This document shows, piece after piece, positions 13,901 to 25,975 of a DNA stretch of 64,000 nt. Below the pieces are notes generated by a model. It ran no database searches and was not told the origin of the DNA. It saw nothing but the letters and a program-made list of their open reading frames with translations. The stretch's first letter is position 1. Each line of letters begins with the position of its first letter. The stretch comes from Jaapia argillacea MUCL 33604 (taxonomy: Eukaryota > Basidiomycota > Agaricomycetes > Jaapiales > Jaapiaceae): assembly GCA_000697665.1 (NCBI GenBank), contig KL197725.1, forward strand, positions 231,567 to 295,566, in the 5' to 3' direction. Made by a program: the position numbers and the translations under genes.

Positions 13901-14400
13901 GGAGGAAAAGCACAACCATTCCGTCTATGCCACCCTCCGCGGCCAACAACTCCCCACGAATTCGAACGTCTACATCGCATAACCTCCTCCGCTCTTCAGC
14001 GGTCCAACTTCCCAACCCAATCGATTCGGGACTGTGAGTCTCATACTAACTCCCTCACCCAAGCGAGCGTCGCCTTTCGCTTTCGCAAACGATTCGTCGA
14101 GACTGTCTTCAATCATTCCCAGTTTCAACGCCTCCACTCAAGTACCAAACTTATTATCCAACTCCCCCGAGGGACGACCATACGACCTCCCCAATTTCCT
14201 CTTTACGGGCTAAAGCCTTCAAGTTCCAATCGATCAGTGAACGGCTCTGACGGCAGATTCTTTCAGGTTATGCGATGGATATCTGCAACTCAGCAGATGA
14301 GATTATTTCCTCTTGCCGCTTTTTACGGACTTTGATATGGTCGGTAAGTTGCTCTCGCGTTCAGGAATCCATCGATGCCTACGCCGGTTCGCTTCTTCTG
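10900..14400 (+). repeat. Degenerate tandem repeats with splice-donor-like cores
   Basis: Blocks recur in the same order and orientation. A core (C/A)CGGTGAGTTTCC or close variant followed by a C-rich tract is at about 10930, 11223, 11475, 12397 and 13700. A GAGGTGGAT...GTAGAG block recurs at about 12160, 12870 and 13330. An ATAYGACCATACAACC-type block recurs at about 13270, 13840 and 14180. The clearest pair is about 11580-11765 against 12485-12685, offset near 910 bp. The units are diverged and carry no shared open frame. They look like an old tandem duplication of an intron-bearing sequence or a decayed element of unknown class. Confidence 0.6.
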
Positions 14401-14582
14401 TCTATGCGCCATGGTCCACAACTGATTATTGCCTGATGATTATTATGATATACACAAGTCTGTAGGATAAAATTGTTACACGAATGCCCAGTTGGATGAT
14501 TATCAGAAGTACGTGTGGTTGATCAACGGGATGCGGGCACGAAAGCTGAGTAACAGAAAGGTAGACGTAGACTGCTCTGTCA

Positions 14583-15829
14583 TCAGTTGACAACCGTCCG
14601 ATCCTTTCGTCTACGAATACACGCCTCAAGCTCTGTCAGCACCCAACCAATACCCGGCCTATGAAGGGGATCTTGCTTCCAACATTCACAAATTATCCGC
14701 CAGACATCATTAGGAATCCCCCTCCTAGGTCGTCGGGGTCTGATTCCACGGCGTACATCCTGGGAGACTTGGAATGCCTTGACGGGATGAAACGGGGGGT
14801 ATCCAGTGTAAACCTGCAGGGAGGGTAGAGTGAGATGACGAAATATACCTGAGGAACCGGCCATACCTCAAGCATAGTCATTCCGAAACAGTATACATCG
14901 CTAGCCGGTGTGTAAGGCTCCGTGTCGGAACCGATCTCAGGAGCGAACCAACGCCATATATCTGAGGTACCACGCGAATCTTTCAATGTCAACCCTGTGA
15001 CTTTGACGAGCCCGATATCGGTTAAGGAGGCACGACCACTCTTGTTAATGAGGATGTTTCCCTTGATATCGAAATCAGCTGAAAGGGGAAGAGCGAGGAG
15101 GGAGAACGAGTCTCACCCCTGTGATGCAGCCATGGGGAAGAGGCGTCGAGAGGCTATGCAAGTAGCTCAAGCCACGAGCGACATCCCGGAACTAAATAGG
15201 TTTTTTCGTCTCTCTAAATTTAACGACGGGGAGTGGTGACAACAGTGAACTTGTGGGCTTACCAAGGGAATAGGATCGACTGCGTTGCTCGCCACGTACT
15301 TGTTGATGTTCATTTCGTAACGCGGAAGCACCAAGGAAGGGATAGAATCCCAATGCCATGTCAGACCCAGGAAGGGAGCGATATTGGGATGGTGGAGTTC
15401 TTTCCATCGATCCAGGTGGTCTAATAATGTCTGGTGCAAAACTTCAGTGTTGGGCGCAGAAACAAGAGAAGAAAAATCACATTTGTAAAGTTCTGGGGGC
15501 GGTGAGGCCCTATAGATCCTTCCCACCAAGCCTTGACAACAACAGGGATTCCATTGTACATCCCATAGTAAGATCGGGAACGTGGGGAATTCCCGTAATC
15601 CTCATATCCGCTTCGGAGTAGATGTTCGTTGGGAATGATATAAGCTTGTTCTCTGGGGTTTCGAGTACCAGACTGTTCGAGAGGGAAGTTATGACCGACA
15701 TTGGAGCGGTTTGCACCATTGTAAGCAAGGAGCGGTGGAAAGGAGGTTTGGTACTAGTAGACTCACATTGTGGATCCTCTCCGAGGGCACGTCGGGGCCG
15801 TAAACATAAGTTTGCGCTTCGCGAAACAT
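14583..15829 (-). CDS. TKL-like protein kinase-fold protein PK-A, predicted pseudokinase
   Basis: Six exons (15829-15767, 15672-15481, 15430-15263, 15191-15117, 15061-14867, 14813-14583), all joined in phase 0, encode 307 aa. The first exon is MFREAQTYVYGPDVPS.... Exon 2 holds the N-lobe with VVVK (the ATP-binding lysine). Exon 3 has LDRWKELHHPNI...FLGLTWHW. Exon 4 has the catalytic loop HGCITG, continued by GNILI in exon 5, then TDIGL, WFAPEI and SDVYCFGMTMLE. Exon 6 carries the C-lobe with WKQDPLHRPG. The catalytic aspartate of HRD is Cys and the following Lys is Thr, so phosphotransfer is doubtful although the lysine and the DFG-type Asp remain. It is a paralogue of PK-B, PK-C, PK-D and PK-E. 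A role as scaffold or decoy is inference. Confidence 0.85.
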
Positions 15830-16954
15830 TGTGGGAGAGTTGGGGAGAAAGTGATGTGGTGTCGATCCCCAACATCTGCCTTTTAACAGTTTGAAGAGAT
15901 GTCAAAGCGAGCAGTGCCTTTGTTAGGGGGCACCGTTGAGAAGCAATGGTCCACGAAGCTGTGAAGATGGCATATCGCCCCATAACAGTGCAACGGTCTA
16001 AATCCGGATACTTGTAGGAAGAGACAATGGAAACCGTCCCATCTTAGCAAGAAGAACCATTGCGCGAGCACAAAAGAGCCCCCACTGAGGCCACACGAAG
16101 GACGAGAGTTCAACATGACCTCGTGTTCACAAGCGACACAAGAGTTTGCAGTACGATGTGGTGTCCCCGGGGGAAACAGAACTTGAGGAATGGACAACGT
16201 TTACGATTAGTCAGGACGAGGACAAGACGACTCGACGACTCGAACAAGAACATCAAGGCTCAGCTGTAGCCGTCCAAAATCAGGTCGCAAGCAAAAAGGG
16301 TCTATCCAAGTGAACCCCTTCCGAGGCAGTGCTCCGCTGGTAGGAGCTGAAATATTCAGCGCAGGGACACTGAACCATGAGGCTGATTTCCGATTGAAAA
16401 GCAATGCGTTTTCAGACCACCGTGCTATGTGATGACGATAACGGGAAACATCGGAGCAGGACACGCAAAGGACACGGTTCATGCGACGTCGCCACCTATC
16501 CACACAGCCATGTCCCAACCTCCAGATTTTGTGCGCAATCAGTACGTCCTGTTGACGGAAGTTTAGAAAGGTAACGGAGGTCGTCAGTCGCAGGAAGATA
16601 GACTTCATGTTCCAAAGATGAAGTCCAAGTGGCGTGGCGGTGATTGAAAGAGAGAACAACACGATCGACAATCTCGGTGAAGAGCTGAACGGCGAACAAG
16701 GGTGTGCGTCACGGTGAATGGCTCCCCACTGACTGAGAAAGTAACGAGGCCCGGCTGAGAGTTTGAGATGACTGGGAGTTGATTTCGTTGGACCTAAAGA
16801 AGCAGGGGCCGTACGTTCACATCTACGCCAGACCTACCCCCACATGCCTCACAAAACCTTGCTGAAACATCTGATGGTGGAGCAGTTTCTTGACCGGTAG
16901 GACATGATTAAGACGATTTCGTTATTGGGGGAGTTATGTGGGCGGTGTATACGC
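15830..16954. other. Intergenic region upstream of PK-A, with repeat relics
   Basis: About 15900-16090 resembles, in the same orientation relative to the kinase, the region upstream of PK-C (about 37560-37740), so the promoter was duplicated with the gene. About 16600-16745 is a diverged partial copy of the dispersed repeat also found at 40.8, 46.0 and 51.0 kb. No convincing coding frame is seen. Confidence 0.5.
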
Positions 16955-17017
16955 GACTGTTCCACTGTACATGTGTGGTCACTGGTGAAAACACCAGACT
17001 ATGGAGACCGAGACGTA

Positions 17018-17025
17018 TGACGTCA
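17018..17025. promoter_or_regulatory. CRE-type TGACGTCA palindrome upstream of PK-B
   Basis: An exact TGACGTCA lies about 720 bp before the PK-B start and is kept at the matching place upstream of PK-C (38215-38222). This is the classic bZIP/CRE site. Binding is not shown. Confidence 0.35.
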
Positions 17026-17744
17026 TGCACCGTCGTCCTGCCTCGCACAGCCTTGCAACCTCCGACCACAATCATTTCATTCCTACTGGTCGGGCACTTG
17101 CTGCTTGCTAGTTCTTTGGTTTGTGTGTTCCTACCGACAGCTGATATTGTCGCCACAAATCTTCACGGCGGAGGTTTGAAACTACCAACTTTGAATCGAA
17201 GGCCGGGAATCCTTGTGCTTCATCATTCTTGCTCTGCCAGCGGAGCACTGCATCGAAGAACAGAGCACGATCGTACACCAGAGTTGTCCTTCGGAGTCCT
17301 AATCTGGACCACTGATGCTCCGACTTTTCCTCTGCTCCGCTTGGGCCATCGTTGTCATGTTCTTGTTCCAGTGGATAATGGTCTCCATTCCTCAAGCCCT
17401 GTTTGTCCACGGACGCCACCTGACCAGACTTGCGACGAGCAGGTTCCTTTTGTCTTCTGAGGATGTTAGCCTTCTCCAATCCCAGGCAGTCGTGTAGCCT
17501 CAGTCGGGTTGCTTTTGTGCCCGCGCAATGGTTGCTACGATGAGATAACTTCCATTTTTCTCTTAGCCGTGGTATCCGTATTTGGATCCTTGCAGTATCT
17601 TGGGGCGATGCACGATATTTGCAGCATTGTGAGCCTCGTTGTTCACTCGTGGCTACCAGACAAGTGCTGCTTGCTTTGGCGCTTCCTCAAAGGACTTAAA
17701 ACCGGGTGTTCGAGATACAAACCCACATCACCTTCTTGCCCACA

Positions 17745-19089
17745 ATGTTTCGTGAAGTGCAATATACACCCGGTATCGGCGACATAGGCGACCCCACCAT
17801 TATATCAGAACGACCCTCCAATGTAAGTATCTCTTCCTTGCCATCGTTCGCCACTCACCATTTCACAATTCGCACCCGTGTCGGTCGTAACCCCCCCCCC
17901 CCTCGTACAGTCGGGTACAAGAAATTCCAGAGAGCAAAGTTATATTATTGCCAACGAACACCAACTCCGAAGCGGATATCACGATTACGGATGGACTGCA
18001 ATCGCCCGTTGCTACTATGGTGACTATGATGGAAATGCTGTTGTCATCAAGGCATGGTGGCCCCGACCATTCGAGTTCAAGGATCGGGCAGAAATATTTA
18101 CAAATGTACGCGTTCATTCGCTCTCAAGTTGCAAGTTGCATCTGGCAACTCGACCTCTACTAATTTCTTTCGCTAGGCATTATTCGACCAGCTAGATCGG
18201 TGGAAGGAGGTCCACCACCCCAACATTGTTGCCTTTCTGGGTGTGACATGGCATGCAAACGTTCAACCATCGTACCTCTCCCTACTCCCTTCCTTGGTCC
18301 TTCCGTTTTACGAAAATCGGAATATCAACAACTACTCGAAGAGTTACTCAGGCCAGGTGGATCTAATCCCCTTGGTAAGTCCGTTTCACTTTTGTCACGA
18401 GCCCCCGTTGTTGCATTCGATTGATTGGGTGTGTGACAAACTCGGTTAGTTTCTGGATGTCGCTTGTGGCTTGAGCTACTTGCACAGCCTCTCGCCGCCC
18501 CTTCCACACGGCTGCGTCAGGGGAGTGAGTATTCTCCCTCCCGTCTCCTTCCCATTTCAACTGATTTTCAACTATCACTTGTCAAGGGAAACATCCTCAT
18601 CGACTCTTCCGGTCATGCCTGCTTAACAGATATCGGCATTGGCAAAGTTACGGAAGCTATGTCGGGTGCCTTAATTCCCAGAGAGACGTTCCGCTGGTTT
18701 GCTCCTGAAATCATGGCCAAGCAAAGGGCAATAGACATGTTCACCACGGCTGGCGATGTATACAGTTTCGGCATGACTATGTATGAGGTACGCTTGATTT
18801 CTCGGTGTGTTTGGTCAACTCACCACTGATTCGTCTGTAGGTTTACACTGGACACCCTCCATTCCCTACGGTTAGAGTAAACACAGCCGTTAGCGACGTT
18901 CTCAACGGATTCAGACCCCCACGACCCGCAGCTAAGGAGCGTATTCCCGACGATATGTGGGATATAATCGAAAGCTGCTGGAAACAGGATCCTCTTGAGA
19001 GACCAAGTATCAATTGCGTTTGGAGATGGATTGAACTATGTATCCGCACGATGGAGGTGAAGAGCATATCTATGGGTGATGGCAAATGA
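17745..19089 (+). CDS. TKL-like kinase-fold protein PK-B, predicted pseudokinase
   Basis: Six exons (17745-17822, 17911-18105, 18177-18374, 18450-18524, 18587-18787, 18841-19089), all phase 0, encode 331 aa. N-lobe: GWTAIARCYYG, then VVIKAWWP. Exon 3: LDRWKEVHHPNIVAFLGVTWH. Catalytic loop: HGCVRG plus GNILID, so the HRD aspartate is Cys and the Lys is Arg. TDIGIG replaces DFG. WFAPEI and GDVYSFGMTMYE follow, and the C-lobe has CWKQDPLERPS. Intron 1 contains a 12-13 nt C run near 17891. The MFRE start is chosen because it is the start conserved in PK-A and PK-C; no upstream in-frame ATG exists. PK-C at 36153-37482 is its inverted-duplicate copy with identical exon lengths. Confidence 0.87.
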
Positions 19090-20590
19090 TGTACAATCCA
19101 GTTTTCCAGACCATCTGTAACCTAGTCATCCTCGATGGTTGATCCCTCGAAATTTATGCTTAACTGACATGATAAGAGTGTGAGCGAATTGACTCGTCGA
19201 CTACGAGGGTTACCCACCCGGAAGGATGGAAAGCTGAGTAACAATCACGTTTGAGTTGTGGAAAAACCGAAGAAGTTCCAAGCAGGCGGAATTGAGAGAT
19301 GTGGACATCAACAGCTTGGTGAAGGGCGCGGACCGGATGTCAAGAATATAGTAATTGGATAAAGCCAGCAGCAGGTTTCAAATGCAAGGGGGGCTATGGT
19401 GGGAAGGGCGAGGATGTAGGAAGTGGTTCAGTTCAGGGAGGTTGATCAGGCTTGTCGTACACTACGTCAGTTTTCATGAGTTTAAGTATCCGGTCAATGT
19501 GGCTGACGACAGCGTCGATGTACCTGCGAACAACACCCGCAAGCCATAGACGGCGAGCGATTGGTCCCAGCTTCAATCCGTAGAAATGGGTGGATTAAAG
19601 CGTGAAGTCTGAGTGTAAGAAATACATTTGTCGATTGTAGAGAAGTATGTTCGACATGTTCAAGAGTACGAGGAATTGACGAGGGAAGAAATTGAAGGCC
19701 TTATCTGCAGGCTGTAGTACAAGGTGTTCGGCAAACATATTCAACAACGGTGACCCCCCCTTGACTGGATGTATGCCCAAACTCACACGAGACGACAACT
19801 GTGTGAGTGAATCAATTTATTACTGATAGGAAACGAACCCACCTCCGCATGGGACGAGACTTTCATCAACCACCACCTGCGTATGTGTTGGAGAAACCGA
19901 CATCAGCACGAGAAAAAATCCTAAGGGGTAGCAGGATCCGCTTGCGAGACCAAGTATCAATTGCGATTGGAGATGGATTGAACTACATATGTATCCGCAT
20001 GAGGGAGGTGAAGAGCATATCTATGGGCGATGGCAAATGAGGTACAATCCAGTTTTCCCTTGTTTCCCAGACCATCCGTAACCTCGACGGTTGATCCCTC
20101 GAATATTACGCTTAACTGAGATGGGAAGAGTGTGGGCGAATTGACTCATCGACTACGGCCACCCGGAAGGATGGAAAACTGAGTAACAGTCATGTTTGAG
20201 TTGTGGAGAAACAGAAGACAGCACGAGCAGACATACCAGAAAAGAGCGAATGCCTCACTGCTGACTTGAAGGGTCACCGGTCACCCACTCCTTAACCGAA
20301 TGTACGCCCAAACTCACCCTCGACGATAAGCGTATGAGTGAATCAGTCTTTCAACGATACGAAGTTTACTCACCTCCCAAGGACAACAGCTAATCAACCA
20401 CCACCTGCATATATGTTGCGGAGAAACCAGCATCAGCGCGAGAAGGAATCCTAGAAGAGACTTAAACTCACCAGCCGAACAAAACTCGCGTTTCGTTCGA
20501 CCAGGGAAACGGTATAAGTAATTCACGTCTCGTCTCGACACGCAGAAAGACTCACCGCTAAAAGCCTGTTCGATTACTCCATCGACTGGG
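19090..20590 (+). repeat. Tandem duplication of the PK-B 3' end and flank
   Basis: Positions about 19930-20460 repeat about 18985-19910: the last about 100 bp of the PK-B coding region, its stop and several hundred bases of flank, offset near 950 bp. The second copy is only a gene tail and is not a gene. About 20460-20590 holds a short module with CTCACCAGCCG, also present in the right arm (about 35.7 kb) and near 44.72 and 52.5 kb at the edges of inverted duplication II. Confidence 0.7.
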
Positions 20591-20599
20591 TGTACTCGC

Positions 20600-21760
20600 C
20601 ATCCGGCTCCAAACCCTTCCTTGTGCAGATGTCCATCTTCCATCACACCTCACGGACCAACTGGCCTCCCCGTATACTAGGCAGACAGAGTTGCGGGATC
20701 AGGAATTTGGGGCAACAAAGAGATCAGATTCGCCGCTTCGATCAGAGGCGGGGACGGGTTTTGTCCAGGGTTCAGAGGTAAGGGGGAACGGGGTGGGAAG
20801 CTCGAGAAAGTGCACTGGGAGTAGTCCCGGACTGGGCCGCCTGCCAGCTACGAAGCACCCCTATTCCACCAGGAATGAGCATCTGGCTCAGGTATAGCTT
20901 CGCCGAGTCCAGAAGACTCGGAGGCAGGTTTGAAACCGTCAGCTACGAAGTCCTCCTTGAGCAGATGTCCATCTCCCATCATCCCCGCGGCCCAACTGGC
21001 CTACCCGCGTAGGTAGACAGAGTTGCGGGATCAGGAATTTGGGGCAGCAAAGATAGGCCTCGCCGCATCCAGAGGACACGGAGACGGTTTGAAGCCAGTG
21101 CACTTATGAAACCAGAGAGACCAAGGAGAGAAAAACCACTGGGAGTGGTCCCACACTCGACCCCCCGTCAGCTACAAAGCCGCCCTTTTCCACCAGGCAC
21201 GAGCATCTGGCTTAGGTATAGCTTCGCCGAGTCGTTTCGACTCGGAGACAGGTTCGAAACCATCGGCTACAAGACCTCCACTTGTGCAGATGTCCATCTT
21301 CCATCACCCCCACCGCCCAACTGGCCTCCCGACAATCCCGGAAGGCAGAGTTGCGGGGTCAGGAATTTGGGGCAACAAGCGTGGATCTCGCCGCGTCATC
21401 ATGATAGAGACACGGAGACAGCTATCAGACCAGCACATTTTGAAAATGAGAGATCAAGAGAGAAATAAAAAGAACACTGAGAGCAGTCCCCTTGTCGGCT
21501 ACAGGGCCGCCCCTTTCCACCAGGCATGGAACATCAAGGCTTGGGTATAGCTCCGCCGCGTTGTCGAGACATCGCAGAGACAAGTTTGAAGCCGTCAGCT
21601 ACAAAGCCACGCCTCTAGCATATTCCCATCTTCCGTCATACCTCACAGACCCACCAGCCAAACGAATTTGGTCAGCAGACCCATGAAGTCAAGAAATTGG
21701 GGCATCGAGGGAAGACCTCGCCGCGTCGATACGACACGGAAACGACTTGAAGCCAGTGTG
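20600..21760 (-). repeat. Tandem array of about 330-bp hairpin-bearing units (left arm)
   Basis: About four units start near 20620, 20960, 21285 and 21620. Each holds GCAGATGTCCATC, GGCAGAGTTGCGGG(G/A)TCAGGAATTTGGGG, a stem-loop of the form TCNCCG...CGGCGA (read on the minus strand) and a conserved CACCAGGC segment. The stems differ between units by paired changes. The right arm carries the mirror-image array at 34420-35600. No protein-coding frame is shared by all units. Confidence 0.75.
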
Positions 21761-22313
21761 TTTGAGAAGAGAAGGCAAACAGAAAGCGCACCGTGAGTGG
21801 TCCAAGGCTTGCCGCCATACAGGTTACTGTCAGCCACTGAGCTGGAGATGGGTATAGTACTAGCAGCGGGTCAGGAATGTTGGGCGTCAACAACTCGGAG
21901 AGCATAATGCTCACCTCGAGAATACGGCGGCAGAGTGAAGGCAGCGCTCACAAAAGTAGAGGGGATGATGAGGAAGAAAGGGAGGAAATGAGAGTGTCCA
22001 GAAACGAGTTGGGTGCAACTCTTATACCACGTCGGTTTTCATATGTTTATCCCGTCGGTGCGGCTGATGAGCTGGGTACCCAAGACACCCGCCAGCCGTG
22101 TGTGGTTAACTGGTTGTAACTGGAATTCGTAGCAATGGGTCAAGTACGGGCAATGGTTTGTCAATGGATGCTATTCTATAGATGAGGCTGGATGAAGTAC
22201 ACGTTCAAGACTTTCAGACATTAATGAAGGAAGAAATTAAGACCTCTGTGGGACACGTGGATGGAACGGGTTACAAGAAGATATGAATAGGGAAATGAAT
22301 AGGGAAACTGTGT
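21760..22313. other. Intergenic part of left arm
   Basis: This matches about 33891-34400 of the right arm in reverse complement, with patchy similarity. It includes a tract with ACCCGCCAGCC. No coding frame is conserved between the arms. Confidence 0.45.
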
Positions 22314-23994
22314 CTACCACCGCCTGAGCGCATTAGGTCTACTGCTTCGCCAATGGGTGCTCCTCGAAGCTTGTGACTGATCCTAGACGAGAGTGAGGAC
22401 GGACATTAGGATAAAATGGAAGACCTGGCTCACGTCGTCAGAAAAACCCACCCACATCCCTCGTGGGGGATGGTTCATGTCGTCCGGTCCTCGGTAAACA
22501 CCTTGGCACGAAGATCCCGCAACAGCGTTGAAAGGAACGCTGCCTTCCTCGCCTTCTTCTACCTTCGCTTCAACCGGGGGCGATGAGAGCCTCCTGCGCT
22601 TCATAGAGCTACGTGAAATGGTTTCGTCGTCTTCAGGATCAGCGCCTCGAACCCTCTTCCCAGGAGACAGGATCAGGGAGGTTTCGTGTATGGTTCGAAG
22701 CAGAGAGCTTGTGCTGGTCCCACCAACCAGCGGGGGGAAGAGCATGGCGGGAGAGCGAACCATCCTTCCTGCCGGCGACGCCCAATCCACAGTCGAAGAA
22801 GAGGCTATATTGTAGGCGGGGGGAGGCATCCTCATGGCGATCGGAGAAGCATCTTCGTAATGATAGGCAATATCGCGCGAAAACATATTGATGTCTTGAG
22901 GAACTGTTCGGTGGAATCCTTGACCGGGATAGTCAAAACGGTCACTATGCTGCGTCACAGGAGGCAGAGACGGGGCAGTGGTTTTCGGGAAGGTCCCATT
23001 TGCAGCAGCGACATTCAAGGTACTGAGACTCTGGTTCTTGGAGGGAATCGATGATAACTCATAGCTTGAATCTGTAGGACCAATCGGCTCGTTCGGAGAC
23101 AGAACACGGTCTCGTGATTGTTTCACCAAGTTTGAAGAAGCTGCGCCAGTCGTGCTGAGTAACATCGACGAACAAGATCCGCGTCCTCGAGGTTCAGAAA
23201 TATCGTTGCGAGTAGATAGACGTGAGGAAGACGCGGGCAGACTGTCAGGAAGCGGAGCAGTGAACGGGCCTGAACTCTCATCAGGATGACCCGCGATTGC
23301 GCTGTGGATTAACTGCGATGACGACAGTGTGCGAGTTTCTGGATGATCCGTCACATCGCTGCTACTAGAAGAACCCAAAAGTACGACTCGTTCGGGTTGC
23401 AGAGCGGAAGACAAGCCAGAGACGGCAGGGACTTGAGACGGTGAAGAAGTCGACAAGGCACGAGAGCGGGCTCCCGAGGTGACGATCTCGCCACAATGTG
23501 TCGATTGGCTGGAGAGGAGAGTATCGGTAGGCTCTTGTTTTGGTTTGCCAAACTGAGCGATATCTTGTAGAGACGACGGCGGTTTGATGGAGGTAGATTG
23601 GGATGGAAGATGGGACGATCTGTTTGGTTGATTGGGCAGTTGGCATCCCGAAAGCAGGGGCTTGTCATGATATGAGTTGCTTGTCTGTAGCTCAAAACCT
23701 GAACCGGCATTCTGAGAAGAGATCATATCAGTAACATAATCGGAAATTGCGATGTTCGCTTACTGAAGGTCCATCCGTCAAATCGGTGCAGCATCGTACA
23801 CAGCAGCGAGCCTCGACAAGTGCTTCCAAAATCTCACAAAGATCGTTGGCGCGATCGCACTCCTCAGCCTCAGCTTGAAACCGATTGTTCAAGGCTTCGT
23901 ATTGCTCGTTATGTGCGTGATGCCGCTCCTCAGCTTCTTTTACTTTTCTACGAAGGTCCACCAGTGGGTCGTCCAGCGACTTGGTGTGCAACAT
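22314..23994 (-). CDS. F1: coiled-coil plus disordered protein of unknown function
   Basis: The preferred model has three exons (23994-23764, 23711-22434, 22382-22314), 525 aa. The N-terminus (MLHTKSLDDPLVDLRRKVKE...) predicts a coiled coil with a Cys pair (CVRCC) near residue 70. The rest is Ser/Pro-rich with SPGKRVRGAD, a basic KRRRLSSPP (NLS-like) and a conserved DVYRG/GVYRGP..DMNHPP end. Reading through the last GTGAGC...CTAG intron ends at once at the TAG overlapping the acceptor (stop 22383). Splicing it adds 22 codons that are also open in F2, so I favour splicing. It is related to F2 at 32066 but strongly diverged. A nuclear location is inferred from the basic motif. Confidence 0.7.
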
Positions 23995-24190
23995 GGGAGA
24001 ATCAAGGTGGTTGGTTATCATCGAAGGGTCTGAGGGAGATGGCGGGTAGGATGTGGTTGATGGTTGAAGTTTGGAATCGTCAAAAACGCTGCAACGCGAA
24101 TGCTGGACTCGTCGGACTCAGGTCTCCCATGGACCAACCTCCTCCGTCCTGGGAAATGTGCCAACAAACCATTGAAGCGCGTTGGAACTA

Positions 24191-24372
24191 CAGTGTGTTG
24201 CATATGAAACTGCAGTGTCGATTTCGCGGAAGGGGATTTGGCTTGCTTCGAAATTCCTGCATATAGGAACTCTCTCACGAGATCTCACGTGGCCTCTCCC
24301 AATATGGTATTTTTTGCTGATCAATCAGGTTTTTCACGAAAACGAGTGTGCAGTTTCATATGCAACACACTG
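24191..24372. mobile_element. 182-bp MITE of Tc1/mariner-pogo type with TA target duplication
   Basis: Perfect 24-bp terminal inverted repeats (24191-24214 and 24349-24372) begin CAGTGTGTTGCATATG, flanked on each side by TA (24189-24190, 24373-24374). The CAGT end and TA duplication fit Tc1/mariner/pogo-related elements. The internal sequence is non-coding. Perfect repeats suggest recent insertion. It sits just outside the end of inverted duplication I. Confidence 0.85.
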
Positions 24373-24553
24373 TAAACAACCGCAAGTCTGCGATGTGTAT
24401 ATCTAACATGTGAATTCACCGAGGTGAAGGGAGCCATGTCTTCTGTGATTCTCAAACGATCCCAGACATGAACTTGCCAAGGTTGGATTGATTCAAGCTT
24501 GTCTCCTCCCAGATTTCTACCCTTGCGTCTCAGTCGCGTCTTCTACCTCAATA

Positions 24554-25975
24554 ATGGAACCTGTTACCCAAGTACCAATTTACGAGTTATCCCAGCTGAA
24601 CCGGCGGATGGATGCCCTGAAACGCAACTCGCATACCCGTGAACGTGAGCTTCTGGCATCGTTGGAAAGCTCAGAGCTGGTCGGGTCTGGTAGAAGCACT
24701 CCAATTTTCGACTTTCTGCTGTCGGTAAGCATGATCGAACGACGATTCAGACTGAAGTGGTCCCTCTGCTGAACAGATATTCTCCCAGAACATTCGATCC
24801 CAAGCCCCGACATCGGTCCTCCCAGTTCTTGGGCCTCAACCAGCATGTGCGACACACACCACCGAGGCCAAAACCCGCATTCCCTCGACGCACAAGTCCC
24901 ACAGTGACTCTCACCCCACGAAGCGTGCATTGGACGATTCTGAGACCAAAGCCATCTCAGACACACTTCCTAAACGCACAAAGCCTGGCTCCCCCTCAAG
25001 TCAATTCGTCACACCAGATCCATCCCATCATCTCGTGGGACATTCCCATTCCCAGTTCTCCAAGGAATTAATCGGGATCAGCCAGGCAAGTAACTTCGTC
25101 GCCTTTGTCAGTCGCTGAATACTGATCTTCTCGTGCGCTCGTGGAATCAGTTGCCCGTTTCTATTCTCCTCGAGATCGCCTCCATAAAGGCGGGTGGAAT
25201 CACATTTCCTGTTGAATACGACGCATTCTACAACTACGCCTTCGTGCCTGACTTTATTCAAAAAATCGTCAACTTCACCACCACTGGACTCGTCAAATCT
25301 TTCGATCTCTTACCGACCGGAACGAACACGGAACCTTGCAGCAGCGGGAATTTCACCATGGTCTGCCCAGATCCACGTCAAAACCACTTCATAGGCTCAA
25401 CTCCTGGCGAACCGGGCATCATCATCTGTTCCTCGCCCAACCGTCTCCCTGATGGAAATCCCTTGTTGTTGTTCAGGGAGGAGGGAGGAGTTCAAAGGTA
25501 CCTTGGATACTACCTCAGCAAGGTCGTTCGTGTATTGTCCAAAGAAGAGTTTTGGGCTCTCGGTCCATCTGTAAGTTCAAATTCTTCCGAATCGCATCTC
25601 GATTGTATCGGGGACTGAAAATATCATCCTAGGTCATGCTCAGTCTGGCTGAAGAATTTGTTGATTCAACCTCGACAGAGCATATACCTCAAGTCCATGC
25701 CAGCTCTGCCCCGTCCTCGAACTCCACCGGCGCAAAGAAACAGAAGTTGCCAGTATTGGATCATGTGGACACAAGTCGTATCCAATCCATTTCAGATGTC
25801 ATGCATGATTTCATGACCGGGAAAGAGGTGAACACGCATCCCGATACTTCTTAGTTTGATGCTTGTCACTGACGGACGTGCATTACAGCAAGTTTCCCTT
25901 TTCAGATTACAATGTGTTGGATATGATCGCGACTTTCGCGACACTCTCATCGTCCAGCACGATCAACTTGGGTGA
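24554..25975 (+). CDS. G: DUF6697-like protein of unknown function
   Basis: Five exons (24554-24724, 24777-25085, 25151-25570, 25633-25827, 25889-25975), all phase 0, encode 393 aa. Intron 2 uses a GC donor (CAG|GCAAGT). The N-terminus is a coiled-coil-like segment, then a disordered basic stretch (KRALDDSE, LPKRTKPGSPS). The C-terminal domain has GEPGIIICSSPNRL, RYLGYYLSKV, LSKEEFWALG and ends MTGKE...LQCVGYDRDF. That order resembles the Agaricomycete DUF6697 domain as I recall it; function is unknown. H and K share the domain's final exons. It is single copy in the spacer of inverted duplication I. Confidence 0.72.

Larger units (their letters stand above)
16955..24010 (+). repeat. Inverted duplication I, left arm
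   Basis: Read forward, this arm matches the reverse complement of about 32050-38270 in the same order: kinase upstream region, PK-B versus PK-C, kinase 3' flank, hairpin tandem array, intergenic stretch, then gene F1 versus F2. The kinase coding parts and array are close to identical in long stretches, while the F genes are much more diverged. The arm contains an extra tandem duplication of about 0.95 kb (18.98-20.46 kb) missing from the right arm. Arm ends are approximate. Confidence 0.85.

Noticed and set aside
17706-17744. Longer N-terminus for PK-B (and likewise PK-C)
   Set aside because: The frame opens with GTG, not ATG, and the extension is absent from PK-A.
21245-21262. GGTTCGAAACC as a SINE B-box in the hairpin array
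   Set aside because: Not conserved in the other array units.
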